Assembly (NCBI GenBank): GCA_951230915.1
Contig: OX579637.1
Location: 6,138,001 to 6,202,000, forward strand
From: Antitrichia curtipendula
Lineage: Eukaryota > Streptophyta > Bryopsida > Hypnales > Leucodontaceae
Reading direction: 5' to 3'
DNA length: 64,000 nucleotides
Positions 1 through 12,600 of this stretch are shown here, one piece after another (position 1 is the stretch's first letter; every line of letters starts with the position of its first letter). Under the pieces are notes generated by a model that was not told where the DNA came from, made no database searches, and saw nothing but the letters and a program-made list of their open reading frames with translations. Both the position numbers and the translations under genes were made by a program.

Positions 1-885
1 ATGAGAGAGTGTGGGGTGAAGTCCCACACAAATGTGGTCAACCAAAGTATTGAATTACCAGGGGCATTGACAAGTGAAACTATTGGACTTTTCGGCATTC
101 AAAATGCCCAAGCACCTCGAATAGAGGGAAGTCAAGATCCATGTGTATTGGAGTCCGTGTGCCCAATGCCACACCGCAACGCGTCAGACATGAAGCACCT
201 TATGCAAGACCCTCAATTACCATCACGTAGCGGTCCTCGACATGCACTATATACAAGCGGTAGCACGACTTTAAATGGTCCTGGAGACTCACAGTTTAAA
301 GAACAACATTTGAGCAATTTGAAAGAATTGCGCATTGGAACCAATCCAAATCCATCCGTTTCATCAGACAACAATGATGTGCAAACATTGGAGTCTATGT
401 TTCGTCGATTTTCTAGCCATGCAAAGCATTCTCCAATCAAATTTTCAAACCCTACAGTGGAAGCTTTTTCCGCAGAGAAGACAAACATTCCAAGAGGTTC
501 GGAAGCACGTCCACCCGCGGTGAAGAAGTCCCAAAAAGCTAAGAGGAAAAAAATAATGGAGCCTTTTGCAGTCTCTCCATTGAAAAAACAAAATGTAGGT
601 AGAACCCCCCTTGATGCAAGTCTGCCTCTAACCAAGCGAAAGGTGAAACCAATCCACGATCTTAAAGGAGGTATTGGAAAGTCTCTACTAAAAGTCAAAA
701 GGGATCATAAGTTAGGTAGACCAATGAGATCAAGCGCATTGAAACAAGTACAAGAAGGAGGGAAGATTGTACAATCTTCATCAGATAGTATGCAAAATTC
801 ATCCAGTGACGATGATTCCGGATGGGATACAACAGGTCATAGTAGCGAGGCTGAAGTCAAAGGAGATAGTGACTACCAGCCATAG
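1..885 (+). CDS. C-terminal tail of a hAT-type transposase (5' end outside window)
   Basis: Open for 294 codons and closed by TAG. It contains no catalytic core. It matches the last ~210 residues of the hAT transposase at 9620-13030: both share DPQLP, STTL, an EPF-V-SP basic stretch, RTPLDA, a basic GIGKS-L-VK segment, and an acidic serine end with QSSSD, GW and AEVKGDSDY. The tail looks like a nuclear, phosphorylatable, partly disordered region (basic middle, Ser/Asp-rich end). The first ATG sits at base 1, so the true start is probably further left and this is the end of a second, same-family transposase in opposite orientation to the first. Unlike the 9620-13030 copy it has no stop at the position equivalent to 10328. 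Function beyond belonging to the transposase tail is unknown. Confidence 0.7.
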   Translation: MRECGVKSHTNVVNQSIELPGALTSETIGLFGIQNAQAPRIEGSQDPCVLESVCPMPHRNASDMKHLMQDPQLPSRSGPRHALYTSGSTTLNGPGDSQFKEQHLSNLKELRIGTNPNPSVSSDNNDVQTLESMFRRFSSHAKHSPIKFSNPTVEAFSAEKTNIPRGSEARPPAVKKSQKAKRKKIMEPFAVSPLKKQNVGRTPLDASLPLTKRKVKPIHDLKGGIGKSLLKVKRDHKLGRPMRSSALKQVQEGGKIVQSSSDSMQNSSSDDDSGWDTTGHSSEAEVKGDSDYQP

Positions 886-1049
886 TCCATAAAGATTGAG
901 AAGATGTAAACTTGGGTGTTTAGTTTTTTCCCCTAAATACATTATGTTATGACAATTCATTGTTGGAACTTTAAGTTTGTAATACAAATTTGCTCATTCA
1001 TGTTGTGCACACCATCAAAATTTTGTTTTTTCAAATACCTTAAAACTAG

Positions 1050-1165
1050 CGAAGACCGTCTGTCCACTTGTCTGCCAGTCCGCCCATCCGCCTCGTGGCC
1101 TGTCTGCGCCTTGGTCACTTCTGTCCGACGAGCGGACGGTTCGACCGCCCGTCGGACCATCCCAG
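1050..1165. repeat. GTCCG/CGGAC motif array, 3' side of transposase tail
   Basis: A GC-rich patch in AT-rich sequence, packed with CCGTC, GTCCG and CGGAC motifs in both orientations. It follows the hAT tail and abuts the left limit of the duplicated block. It resembles the subterminal transposase-binding arrays of plant DNA transposons; the binding role is inference. Confidence 0.6.
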
Positions 1166-3344
1166 TTTAAGTTTTTTTCTCATTTAGTGCAGCATAGGAT
1201 TCCTAAAATGGCCAAGTCATCTCCAAAGAGTGTACCTTCATGACAACAAGCATTTAATGTGAATACTTCAAAGACATTGAACTCATCATGGGTCAAACAT
1301 CAAAGTTCATTCTTCAATGTGCACATCATATTTTTAGGGTCAATCTTGAAATTAAACATCTCAATGATATTTTGAAATGACCATCTTGAAAGATCAAAAT
1401 AAAATGCTACCTATAGTTTTAAATTTTTTTTCTAAATTTTTGATGATAGATCGTAGATTTAATTATATTCAAAAATTTATTTGGATTTTAATCATATATT
1501 ACTATATATTATAAGACATCTCAATTTTAAAATAATTGTTTTTATGAAGAAATTTGTCGAAGTAAGCGAAATCCGACTTAATGTCATGAAACTAAAAACA
1601 ATTGCTATGTACTTGTATAATACTATTGCATTAAAGTCACGATCTTTTAAGATATTTGTATGCAAAGTTCTAATATAGGATTTAGAATTTAGGGTTTAGG
1701 GTTCATGTCATTCATATAAATGTTGTCCAAATTAGAAGTGTATTTTGAAAATGGATGTGTAATAATATTTTGATGTAATATTAAAAAACCATTTTGGTCA
1801 TGATAGTATAGATTGATACCTAATTACCTATTTATAAGAAATTGCCCATTCAATGTCAAATAATGTTGTCAAAAATCATTTGGAGTTACATATTGCAGAC
1901 TTGCGGTCTTCCGAAGTGCGGATCATGAAGTTAGAAAAATCATATAGAGTTGTCTTATGTTTCTAGAATTCAAAATTCTTTATTCAAAATTGATATCAAA
2001 GAATATTAATTGTCTATTAGAATATTTTTTGCATTGGGATTAACAATTCTTCAATTCTTCCAAAAGTTATTCGCGCATTATTTTTCATTTTATAGTGCCC
2101 CAATTTCTACTTCACAAATTTAAAAAAATGAATGTGTAGTTCTTTTGAGTTTAACCTCTAAAGTCCCATTGTCCCATCGGGGGACAAAATGGATGTAAGA
2201 TTTTTAGGCAGGCTCCTATGGCCTCAATATTTTTTGTAATTTTCTGAGTTTTTTTGGTATCTTTTAGAATAAATAACTTGAAGGATTCATTTCTAAATTG
2301 AAATCTAATAGTTAAATATAAATAAAAATTTCATGAGGTCTAGATTCCTTGCTAGAACAATCTCAGAGTTGAAATTAGTATATTTCAATTCTATCTTATT
2401 ATCTTAGAGCTATTAATGATTTAATTTTTCCTTCGATCTTAAATCTACTTCTACCTAACAATTTTTTAATGAGTGAAAACTAAGTGTTTCTTTTTAAATA
2501 TCGTTTTTTTAGATTCTCAACTCAATTGTTTATCATATAAAATTAGACATTCACCATCACTAGAGTAGCCTTTTTTAGTTAAAAAGGTTCAACGCAAAAA
2601 AATGTAGTTAAGCAAGGTGCCTAAAAAGTAGGGGTTAAACATTTCACATTTAATCATTTATTCATAACTCAATTGCCTAAATTTTGGCTAAAATGCACAA
2701 GGTGAAAGACGTACGTGAATATTCCTAAAAGGGTTGAATGACCAAACATCCCAATTTAGAAAAGCTACAGAAGTAAACATTTAATTTTTAAATTCCATGC
2801 ACAATTGCACATTGGTGAATTCTTTGAGGTATAAATTCATTCAACTAATGTGGGACAATGGTGTTGATAAAGTTACATAAAAAGTCTATTGTTGAATTTG
2901 TTTAACAAAATATATTCACATAAGAAATTAAAAAATTGACTTCAAAGCTTTATTTGCGAATTTATGCGTGCTATGAATTCAAAAAACACCTAAACCCAAT
3001 CAAGAATCCTCAAGTTAAGTTCTTAACTGAAGATGGTCCATATATTTCTTGAGGAACTTAATTTGCAATTGTTTTCATATTTTTAATTAGTTATGATTTC
3101 TTACATTTGTGACTTTAGAGTACAATTTAGAATTTAGGTTTTAGGGTATAGGGTTTAGGGTATAGGATTTAGGATGTAGGACTTAGTGTATAAAATTGAA
3201 GATCATTGCATTAAAAAATCGCTAGAGTTTTATTTAATGATTCAAGTTCTTTAAGTAAGAAAGTGAATCTCGATGAAATTTTTGTCTTTCCCATCCTTGT
3301 CATTATTTGTTGGTCGAGGTTGTTTTAGGAGTTAGATGATGCAG
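1166..3344. other. AT-rich gene-free part of the duplicated block
   Basis: No open frame of note on either strand. It is conserved, inverted, at 45041-47275, so it travelled with the genes. It holds short telomere-like runs (TTTAGGG repeats at 1688-1703 and a degenerate stretch at about 3125-3185), the second of which is also in the other copy. No promoter or RNA gene is recognised. Confidence 0.6.
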
Positions 3345-3590
3345 CCGTCCACCTGGTCGGACGACCTCAAAAAATCTCTCAGTTTAATCTCCACTTGAGA
3401 GGGGCTGTCCGATCAGGCGGATTGCCCAAGGCGGACGGCGGACGTCCGATTTATCGGGGCCGTCTGATGAGTCGGACGGGTGGCGTCCGCCTAATCGGAT
3501 GGTCCTTACGAGGCGGACGTCTGTCCGTCCGATCAGGCGGACGGTCGAGATGTCCACCTTGGGTAAAAGAGTCGGACGGCCCATCTGCTC
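3345..3590. repeat. GTCCG/CGGAC motif array 5' of kinase-like gene (copy A)
   Basis: Dense CGGACGG, GTCCG and TCGGACG motifs begin about 130 bp before the first recognisable kinase exon. The equivalent array in copy B lies at 44680-45040. It could be a transposon subterminal region, a promoter element, or both. Confidence 0.65.
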
Positions 3591-3722
3591 CTCACTTTTA
3601 TCTTCCCCCTTGTGTCATGCAAGAGAGAGCGGAGAGCTTGGTGGTTGATCCTCCATTGGCTCCTTTCTAAGGGAAGATAAGAGTGTGATTTCTAGGGGAT
3701 TCTTGTTGCTTTTCTGTTCTAG

Positions 3723-5207
3723 ATTTTGTGTATGATCATTTGGCAAATCGTATATTGCCTTGTGGATTACAAATTGCAAATGCACTTCTAAATGTGATTT
3801 CATCACGATGCCGAGACCAATGGAGGCTGCGAAGGACAAATGAGTGAAGCCGGACAATGAGGCGAGTATGGACGCTCCCTCTCTCACTTGCAAAGCATTT
3901 CTCATTGAGTGCATTGTCAATTTTTATGAGTCGGAAACCATTGTATCGTTGTATACCAAATATGCGAGGTATGAAGACGAGTGCCCAGCTAAATACAAGG
4001 GAGATATGGCACAGAAGTTCATGGATGCTTTAAACGTACCCTACTGGATTCATAAAATGGAGAAGAAGGGCTTTCAACAATCTCTGAGGAGCACGGTCCA
4101 TGGTGCATTGTGGAATGCAAAGGTGATGATAGAGAAGTACGGGAAGCAACACCGCGTAGGTGATTGCGCTTTTGAACAGCTCATTTTGAGGGCAAACTTG
4201 TTTGTTCGCCAGTGCGCCCCTTTTGCAAAGACACAAAATAGGCGAGGTTCAATGAGTTGGTGGAATAGTGATGAAGGACTTGTGGAGTTGCAACGTGGGC
4301 GACGACATCCCTTAGCGCTTCTGAAAACAGCAAGGGTGATTCCATAAGATGATCAAATTCTAAAGGGTGGATACACAACAATTTGGAGGGTCCGAATTGA
4401 AGGATGTCGTGAGATACCCACATTTTGGAAGTTCGTAGCAAAGGTATCTCATCAACAACGCTTACGAACTGAGCTCGCAAGGTTGGAACACCAAAATGAG
4501 TCAATGGCAATGAGAATTCCACATGATGGAGTTATCTGGTTTTTTGCTGTTCATGCAATGCAGAACAAAGGATACTCGTATTGGTGGAATGGCGGAACAT
4601 TGAGGCAAATGTTAAAATGGATAAGAAATATCCCGATAACATTGGCATTCGGTTGGCTTAATCTCAAACAACCCCGGAAGAGGTGACCAAAGCTTTTTTT
4701 CTTGGTCGTTGGAGAAAGAAGCGCACAAAGCTTGCATGGGCACTGGTGCATCCCATGAATGCAGTACATAGCGCTGGATATTTGCACAATGATCTTTTAG
4801 TGGACAACATTATGTTTCACTTTCCCGATGATGAGTCACGTGTTTACATTGGAGTTTGCGATTGGGGCATGACTACTTTACGTAATGAACCAATGAAGTC
4901 CTTGTATACATTCATTTCTCAGAGTGAGCGGACTGAGACCTTGAAAAAGAGGTGGTGGGTGGACCCTTCTATTGCATACTTGCATAGAAGAGATGCGGAT
5001 GTGTCAACGATACCAGATTTATCACGTAAATCAGAGGAATATGCGGTTGGTCGAATAGCTCAAGCCATCAATAGTGGTTGCATATCGGCGGCCTACGTGA
5101 GCTTACATCGGGAAAATGAAGGACATACAAGATTTAGCCATGAGGATTTGGCAAAGATTTTTCACCTTTACTTGGAGCGCCTTTGTAATTTGGTGACTGA
5201 TTCTTGA
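3723..5207 (+). pseudogene. Atypical protein-kinase-like gene, copy A
   Basis: The exon begins after a pyrimidine-rich acceptor (TTCTGTTCTAG). The later part carries a glycine-rich loop (KGGYTTIW, near 4360), a catalytic-loop motif HNDLLVDN (4785-4808; canonical kinases have HRD) and CDWGM in the DFG position (4857-4871), spaced as in protein kinases. Upstream lies a ~200-residue unfamiliar domain. The frame is broken: TGA at 3838-3840 where copy B has CGA, TAA at 4345-4347, a shift at about 4617, then TAA at 4659-4661 in the new frame. The 4345 stop and the shift are shared with copy B, so the source was already defective. HND with DWG suggests either an atypical kinase or a pseudokinase. 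It is convergent with the finger gene on the other strand. Confidence 0.7.
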
Positions 5208-5893
5208 GGTAGCTTGTCTGAAATCATCCATCGATTTACTAATAATTACAACTGGCCTATTCCAGACGAACACTTCCGCCACTCATATTAATGTCTATAA
5301 TGTAAGTGGACTATATAGAAGTATTAGGTAGATGTAAAAGTGAATACATAAATCAATATGATTGTGTGCAAGGATTTTCTAGTATATATATGCACCATCA
5401 ATGTATTCCAATATATGTGCACCCTTGTAATTGATATAAAGTTTTGAAATGTTTGTGTGTTTTGAAACTTCCAATGTCCAATGTCTTCTATCTATTTATG
5501 CATTCATCATATGTTTTGCTTGAAATCCTTGGATGAGAAGTGCAATGCAACAATTATTATTGATGCATGTTAGCTTGGTATGGTTGGGTACAAAATTGTA
5601 TAATCAATGTTGTACACATATAATGATAATAGAATTTCATCGTACGCAAATATTTTTTATATTGAAAAGCAATACAATTGATACTTGAACAATACCGCTA
5701 TGATGATACCAAGTACCAACCTCCAAATACATTTTAATACAATATATTTATATCAAAGTATTTTAGTACGTAAATGCTATTCGCCGAGATGCCGATATTT
5801 TTGTACTATGATTGCCACACTCCATAATCGAATGGCAAAAGATTCCAAGGCCCACTCGATTGTGAGACAACCACTAAAATAGCTCTACCTACT
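5208..5893. other. Spacer between convergent kinase-like and finger genes
   Basis: 686 bp of AT-rich sequence holding the two 3' ends. It is kept almost unchanged in copy B (42385-43070). No coding sequence is seen. Pairing of overlapping 3' transcripts is possible but not shown. Confidence 0.5.
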
Positions 5894-6991
5894 TTACTCG
5901 GAATCTGAATGGATGTCATCTCTATATTTTGGTGGTGTGGAACTGGATCCATAAGTGCCAAGATATGGTCGTCCGCCCCAAGTGCATCCATAGTCGCTTG
6001 GCGCAGCTCCTTGATTGAGATTTCCATAGTAAGAACCTCCAATGGTTGGAGGAGGAACTACAACACGGTGCTGAGACCTTCCTTGCCTTGGTTCGACATG
6101 ACGAGAGCCTGTGTGACGCTCATATGAACCACCCGTAGTAGATCCGAGATAGTATTGGGAGCCTCCTTGGCTAGATCCAAAATCATGTGTGGTTCCATGG
6201 CTTTTTTCTGGGTTGTAATAAGTACCTCGGGGGTCGTTAGCATAGTGGAAGATCCTTTGACCATCTTGTAAACCAGATGCAATACGATCATGTTGGTAGG
6301 ACCTGTCATGCCCGTGTTGTTGACCCCGATCCTCCATGCTTCTACACATAGCTTCTTGCATTTGTTGATTGAACTCGATGTCTTCCCGAGCTTCTTGACG
6401 TTCATGCCTCACTGTAAATGTTACGGGTGCTGGATTGTCTTCTACATCATCGTCGTCCGACCATTCATCCTCAGCATCCGGTAGTACAACCGGCGGAAAT
6501 CCAAACTGCCCTCGATTGGACCACATTCGCATACAATCGCTTGGTTGAGTCCAACTTATATAAATAACAACGTCAGTGCGCTTCATATTGTCAACATTTT
6601 TCCCGTAAATTGTGTGCCAGTCTACATCTTTGTGGAGTACAATCCCTATCCAAACCATGGCCATGTTGGAATAATTCATGACATTTGGTTTGGAGTCAGG
6701 CAGCTCAGCCCACCGCGTTACTTCCTCATATCAGTGAACAAAGTGTTGGCTCTCGCACGTGGAAATTTGTCCTTCCCAGCCTCAAACTTGCTTGTCTGCT
6801 CGTTCTTGTGACCACATTTTGGAGAGGTGCGTCATTTTGACGTACTTTTTGCACATTGTGCAATCCCAAACCTTTTTGGGCTCTTCTTCCCATCCAGGTT
6901 CAGCTACACACATTGGATTTGCCCAATCTTCCCAGTTCATGTCTTGGGATTTGCCTTTGTTACTGGACCTTGAACTACTATTGCGAGGCAT
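5894..6991 (-). pseudogene. CxxC...H finger protein with Gly/Ser/Tyr-rich tail, copy A
   Basis: One frame runs from ATG at 6989-6991 to TAA at 5894-5896. The N-terminal part has the signature WDCTMCKKYVKMTH, a C-x2-C-x7-H arrangement reminiscent of BED or other transposase zinc fingers, then a conserved NYSNMAM...VDW block, an acidic DDDD linker and a C-terminal third rich in Gly, Ser, Gln, Tyr and His ending in DSDSE. Two in-frame TGA codons interrupt it. The first (6782-6784) is CGA in copy B and the second aligns with CAA there, so there is no indel, only nonsense change. It faces the kinase-like gene tail to tail. Nucleic-acid binding by the finger is inference; the Gly/Ser/Tyr tail looks like a low-complexity, RNA-binding-type region. 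Confidence 0.65.
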
Positions 6992-7254
6992 GATAACCTT
7001 GATTAAAATGAAATGATTTGATGACGAAGTTCACATGTTTCTTTAGAACAACTGAACAAAATGTTTGACACTTGCTAATGAAACGGGGTGAAGTTGTTAA
7101 CAAGGCCTTCAAAAGCAAGTAATTACCAAAATAATTTGGTGTAATTCAGTATCCGAGTACAATCGTTCACGCACCAAAACAAAAGGGGCGCGTAGAGCCA
7201 CTGAGAGGCACTAGATCACCCACTCTACAAGGGAAACAATTGTGAGGAATAAGT

Positions 7255-7691
7255 CGTCCGCCGCGCAATTTATGGCGTTTGAAGGCAAACCAAGCAATGC
7301 GGACACGTACGTGCGAATTGGACGCCCCAGAATCAGACAGGCAGAACGTGCCGACGGGATCACGCGGACGGCCGATCGGACCGTCGGACAGGCGCGCGGG
7401 TGCCCCAACCGCCAGACCCCGTCCGCACAATCCCGTCCACGAGCTCGACGCCTTGTTTGACTGACGGCCCGTCCGCGAGATCCCGTCCGCGGGACTATCT
7501 GCAAGCCCCCGACGCCCTGTCCGACTGTCGGGCCATCCGCGCCGACGTCCCGACTGCGCGGACGACCCAATCGCGCGGACGGGCCGTTCGACCGTCCATT
7601 GGACGGTCGGATAGCCCATTCAAGGATGTCAAAAGATGTCTGGGGGTCAACGCCCACGTTTGCCGGACGTTTGGACGTCTTGTCAACCCTG
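7255..7691. repeat. GTCCG/CGGAC array and terminus 5' of finger gene (copy A)
   Basis: GC-rich sequence packed with GTCCG, CGGACGG and CCGTC motifs, upstream of the finger gene on the minus strand. A CATAAAT element (minus strand, 7268-7274) sits at its gene-proximal edge, as in copy B. The outer edge is the terminus shared with 40571. All apparent frames here arise from the GC-rich motif and are not genes. Confidence 0.65.
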
Positions 7692-8040
7692 AGTGGGACG
7701 TCTGTGCCCTGTCTAGGACGTCCGAGCCCCTGCATCCGTACCTTGTCCAGGCGTCCGCGCCCCTACGTCTGTGCCCTGTTCAGGGGTCCGCGCCCCTATG
7801 TCCGTGCCTTGTTCAAGCGTCCGCTCCCTGATTAAGTGTCCACGCTGTATCCAGATGTCCGCGCCCCTGCGACCGTGCCTTGTCGAGGCATTCGCGCTCA
7901 GACCAGGCATCCGCACCGTGTCCAGACGTCCATGCCTTGTCCAAGATGTCCATGCCCTAACAAATCCGACCGCGCCCTATAAAGTCCCCGCCCTGACAAT
8001 GACGTCTTCGCCTCGACTTTCACGTCTGCGCCTTAATTCC
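7692..8040. repeat. GC-rich minisatellite, ~33-bp unit
   Basis: A degenerate tandem unit built on GTCCGCGCCCCT and GTGCCTTGTCCAGG. It is not in copy B, so it lies outside the duplicated block or expanded after the duplication. Confidence 0.6.
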
Positions 8041-8192
8041 AGCGTGGATCACCACTGTAGAAGCGAGTTGTCAACTGGAAAAATGAAAGGTGTCCGGGCT
8101 GTCCGAGACGTCCGGTTGTCTAGTCTGTCCATCCCGTCCAATCACCTCGAGCCGCCCACTATGACAACCCTGGTAGTAATGAGGTTGCAGAG

Positions 8193-9281
8193 ATGACTCT
8201 AAAAAAATTACAAATGGTTGCTATTTGCAGCACAATAGCATACCACAAGATAAAATTTTTAAAGTGGTGGAATTCCTCCATGCCATCTCGTGTCGCTAGG
8301 AGGTTTCCAGCCAAGCCTGTTTCTGAAATGCATTTTGGGCCCTTCTTGAATAAATGTGTATGGTATGCCGGGGTAAGTTTTTATACTTATACAACTATCT
8401 ATTAGCACATATGGCATAACTATTGCACACTGATTTTTTTTCTAGACTTTTGTCATAGCATTCTAAATATTCATATGGTTGTTGTCTTTCTCCAGATTAA
8501 AGATGCAGCTGTCGAGTTCTTTGAGGGGGTGGTGAGGGATGATCAAATCATGATTAACATGAATGTACCACAGCAGCCGGAGTATCTTGCGGATTACATT
8601 GAGGGATGGAGAAGGAAGATTTGGGATCAAGGATTTCTTTCTACTCTTCAAGGAGCAAATTTTTTCAAAAATGGTGATTCTTTTTCAAATTTTGATGGAT
8701 TAAAACAGGCGGTTTGTAGAGTTTTATTTTGGTATGTTCATTTGTCTTTTTGAAGTTGACGTTCAGAGTCTATTGACATGCTTCATTATTGTAATGTTTG
8801 ATTTTTAGTTAAAGTTGTTGTTTTATTTATATTTCCTCTTTAAATGGTGTGCGGTCTCAGAAGTGGGGTTACCCTAAGGTATCCTCAAAACTATTGTCGG
8901 ACCTGACGGTTTTTGATTTAGTACCACAAGGACCCCCTGTATTTGATCCTACTTTTATTTTTCATTATGTTTTGAGTTACAGTGATGTTTTATGGGTCCT
9001 AGAGATTTTGGTATTTACTGATACTGTGCTAGTACATATGGTCTTTTTATAATTCATTGCCTTTGTTTATTGTATAGTATAATAGTAGAGTCCATGTCTA
9101 TTGCTTCTACAGATTCAATCCTATCGTTAATGAGAGCATGTTATTGGAGTACAGGTACTTCAAACTTGAACTTGAAGCTAAAGGTGTAATCGCACGGGGG
9201 GACTTGCCTCCATTCTCTCCTTCTGTCGGACGGGACCGTCAACAGACAAGCGATTATAATGGAGTTTTTTTTGGGTGGTGA
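8193..9281 (+). pseudogene. Spliced gene remnant, unrecognised product
   Basis: Exon 1 (8193-8372, from ATG) reads a tryptophan-rich segment and ends at a GGTAAGT donor. Exon 2 starts at 8496 after TTTCTCCAG in matching phase and continues an acidic, charged sequence (DAAVEFFEGVV, YIEGWRRK). A last exon at 9113-9281 begins after TTCTACAG and ends FFGW with TGA. The link between exon 2 and the last exon is unclear: the obvious 18-nt middle exon would create a stop. I do not recognise the family. It lies just outside the GC-rich array, with a CCCTG terminus-like sequence at 8164-8173, so it may be host sequence at an insertion site or a captured gene fragment. Confidence 0.4.
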
Positions 9282-9619
9282 GAGCTAGTTAACTTCTGCG
9301 AATGAGTTTTAGGATTAGGAAGATCTGGTTTTAAAACCTCTTCAATTGCAATTGTCATTGTAAAATGTGGAAATGGCACTCAATGTAAGCATTCTTTTCA
9401 TTTTCAATATTCACAGAACTTAGACGACTTTGAAGACAAAATTGTTGCATTATACAATTACATTTTAGAATGTCATGCTCCATTTACAGTAAAATGCACA
9501 GAATCAAATTTTATTGAATTCGTCCTTTGTATTGGAAACCCAAAAACCTTCATGGTATTCCAAACATCAGTTTACTACAATGAAGCGGCAATAAACAATT
9601 GATTGCCACATAGTGCCAT
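9282..9619. other. Gene-free stretch, 3' side of hAT transposase
   Basis: AT-rich, with no frame or repeat recognised. It probably holds the 3' untranslated end of the transposase transcript. Confidence 0.4.
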
Positions 9620-12600
9620 CTATGTATCATAAGTATTTGGACACCTAGGTTTACATCCCTTCAGTCCCGAAGGATTGTAATCACTGTCTCCCTTCACTTC
9701 AGCCCCGCTACTCTCACCTCTTCTTTTCCATCCGGTGTCTTCATCGCTGGATGCCTCTTCCATATTGTCTGATGAAGATTGTAGAATTCTCACTCCGGAA
9801 CCATGTACTTCCCTAGATTTACGTAATCTGAATGCTTTACCCTCTTTTTTTACTTGTAATATGGACTTTCCAATGCTTTCCCTAAGGCCGGCGACCGGTT
9901 TTATTTTCGTCATCGAAGTAGGCTGAAGTGCATCTAGGGGGGTTCTACTCACATTCGCTTTTTTTGATGGAGACATAACAAAAGGCTCTATTGCTCTTTT
10001 CTTTTTGTCTATTTTAGACTCTTTCACAACTGATTGTCCTGCTTTTTTGCCTCTTTGAATGATTACCTTCGTTGCGCTCAAGGACTGCGGTATACGGTTT
10101 GCTAATTTGAGAAGACCTTGTGATGAATGCCTAGATTTTTGAGCAAACATTACAGCCAACGTCTTGTCCTTGTCATCATCACTACGTGATGAAATGGACA
10201 GACTGCGATTAATGAATTGCTGTTTTCCACATGATGAACCTCCGCAACCATCCAAAGTTGTACTAGCAGTTGTAAGTAGTGTACGTACACTCAGTGCAAG
10301 ATCAATACGTGGTGGTAATTGGGGATCTCACAAAGGTGGCTCCTTTCCTTTTCCATTCCGTGTTAGGATTGGACTCCCAGACTTCATAAAACATATGTCT
10401 TCATTCTCTTCTACTTCATGTGGTTTGATATTCTCAATCTTTGGTTCACCACTCTTCTTGTTCGAGAACACCGCTTTCAATGGAACCCTTGTATTCCCCA
10501 TATTCATTGGAACCTTTACCCCCAATCTGCCCTTGTCACTATCTTTGTCAATCTGTTTCGCTCGTGCCGCTATCGTGGATGTAGAGTTGGGAATTGGAAT
10601 CTCTTCACCCATTTCAAGAGTCCCACCATTGATAAGCATTGCCCCATTTATTGCCGCATCTCCTACATTGATTGCCTCCTTATCCGCTAAAATATTTTCG
10701 CTAGTCAACAACTCGGTCCCATCCATATATTTGGCTATCAGAAGGTTCTCTTCATCACATCCACGATTGTCTTCATCTGATGTATAATTGTAGACGTCTC
10801 GATCATTGGATCCTAAATCTTCATCGTTCTGATTAGGGCTTTGAAACGGCTCATCGTTTGAATTCGGCTCATCATAGTTCACAGCATCTCCGTCATAAAA
10901 TGCAGACTCATGATTTTCAACATCCGAATTGTGCATGTCGTTGTCCATAGCACCTCCATCATCGAATGTGGGCTCGCCATCTTCCGAATCCTCATTTTTG
11001 GAAATAGGCATCTCTCTATCTTCGAAAAGCACATTCTCATGATACCGTTTTTTCTCATCCCTTTCTTTGGATTGGGCTAAGACTTTTGAATTGGTATACA
11101 CATACACCAAATCATCTGCTCTCTGTGGCTTCAACTTGTTCCTAGATTTGTTGTGAACAAAGGAATAGCTACTCCAATTTCGTTCACACGAAGAAGAGGA
11201 GACCGGTTGTGCCAATATCCTCTTGGCAATTGGAGCAATGAGCTTTCCACACGCGCCTTCAAAATCCCACCTAGCATGTGCCGACAATTGTTGTTCACTG
11301 GGCTCCAACATGTTGTGGAATGGCGGTTCCCTAAGTCGAAAAGCGACAAACTCCTTCACAACCGCGGCGTAATCTCCTGGTTTACAAATTTTCATGAGTT
11401 CACGCTTGCATGCCTCTAGCGCATTTTGATCGTCGGCTAGTTCTTTGTCTTCCAAAAAGTAGGGGTTCAGAAGAGCTCCTGCAAAATGCAGATCGGTCTC
11501 TACCATTTTGCGTTGGTCTTTAAAATACGCCAATAGCGGATCGGCAAGAGCCTTGTTCAAACAAAAAGGCTCTCCAACCAAACCGGAGACGTATTTTTCT
11601 AAATTTCTCATAATGTGCAAAACCTTGCCTATGCAGGGCGTCTTCGCATCCAAATCATGTAGCCCATACACAACAGGACCCACCAAGTCCTTAAAATTCT
11701 GACAACGGCGCCAGAAATGCTCGCTCATAAGTATCTTAAATACCTCCCGACAGTCACTGCGAGATTTCGATGTCCGGCCAAACTTCCTCACGTACTCATT
11801 CCGCTGCGGGTCCGTCTCTGTCTGTTGCAATGGACCCTTCACCTTCAACAAACGTGCAATTGTGATGAAATTGGAGGCAAACCTTGTTTCACCCGGCATC
11901 AACAAGCTATACTTGGGCTCGTACTTCCGATATATTGCAAGCGGTTTATGCCTCATTTTGAAGAACTTCACTATGGTTTCCGCGTTGTCCACTTGGTCCA
12001 TTATCCATGCTTGTTTTCTCCAATCTTTTAGCAACAAATTCAAGGCGTGTACCGTGTAACCTTGGAAAAAAATGTGTGGATATGTAGCAATCACTAGAGC
12101 ACATGCTGCGGGGTTCACAGGCGCATTATCTGTAGTCACTTGCACCACATTTTGAGGGCCCACTTGGACTATGAATTTCTCTAGGAAAGCGGCCAAGTAT
12201 GTAGCGTTCTTATTGTCCCCAGTCGTATCCACCACTCCTAGGAATTGCTCCCCCACAGAGGACACTAGCATGGCATTTATCAATGGCCGATTCCCGGTCG
12301 AGCTCCATCCATCAATGGACAACGTTGCTCCGAACTTCCTAATGTTGTCTTCGGTCCTCTTCTGTAAATTTGTCTGCACCTTTGCCTTTGCTTTGTCAAG
12401 CAATTTATTGCATATATCATTGTACGATGGCGGAATGTAGGGCCTACCAAACTCAGCTGTTTTCTTCACTGCTTCTTTGAATGCTGGATTTTGAGCTACA
12501 GCAAATGGGATGTTGGCCGCATAAAAGAATTTGGCCCAGATTGCATTTAGAATCCGTTTATTGGCCGTCTCAAATCCATCCGATAGCCTGCTCAACCTCT

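Larger units (their letters stand above)
1166..7691. repeat. Left arm of a ~6.5-kb inverted duplication
   Basis: The block matches 40571-47275 in reverse orientation along its whole length: an AT-rich 2.2-kb stretch, a GTCCG array, a kinase-like gene, a finger gene in the opposite direction, and a second GTCCG array. Kinase exons are almost identical (one substitution in the last 174 codons) while the AT-rich part is more diverged. The right limit of this arm (7673-7691) is the reverse complement of CAGGGTTGACAAGACGTCC, which the other copy shows at 40571. The left limit is near 1166, where the two copies stop matching. Confidence 0.85.

Noticed and set aside
1688..1703. Telomere or chromosome end
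   Set aside because: Only two or three TTTAGGG units, degenerate, at several interior places.
7167..8196. Overlapping Arg/Pro-rich frames on both strands
   Set aside because: They follow GTCCG motif composition in three frames at once; no conserved protein.
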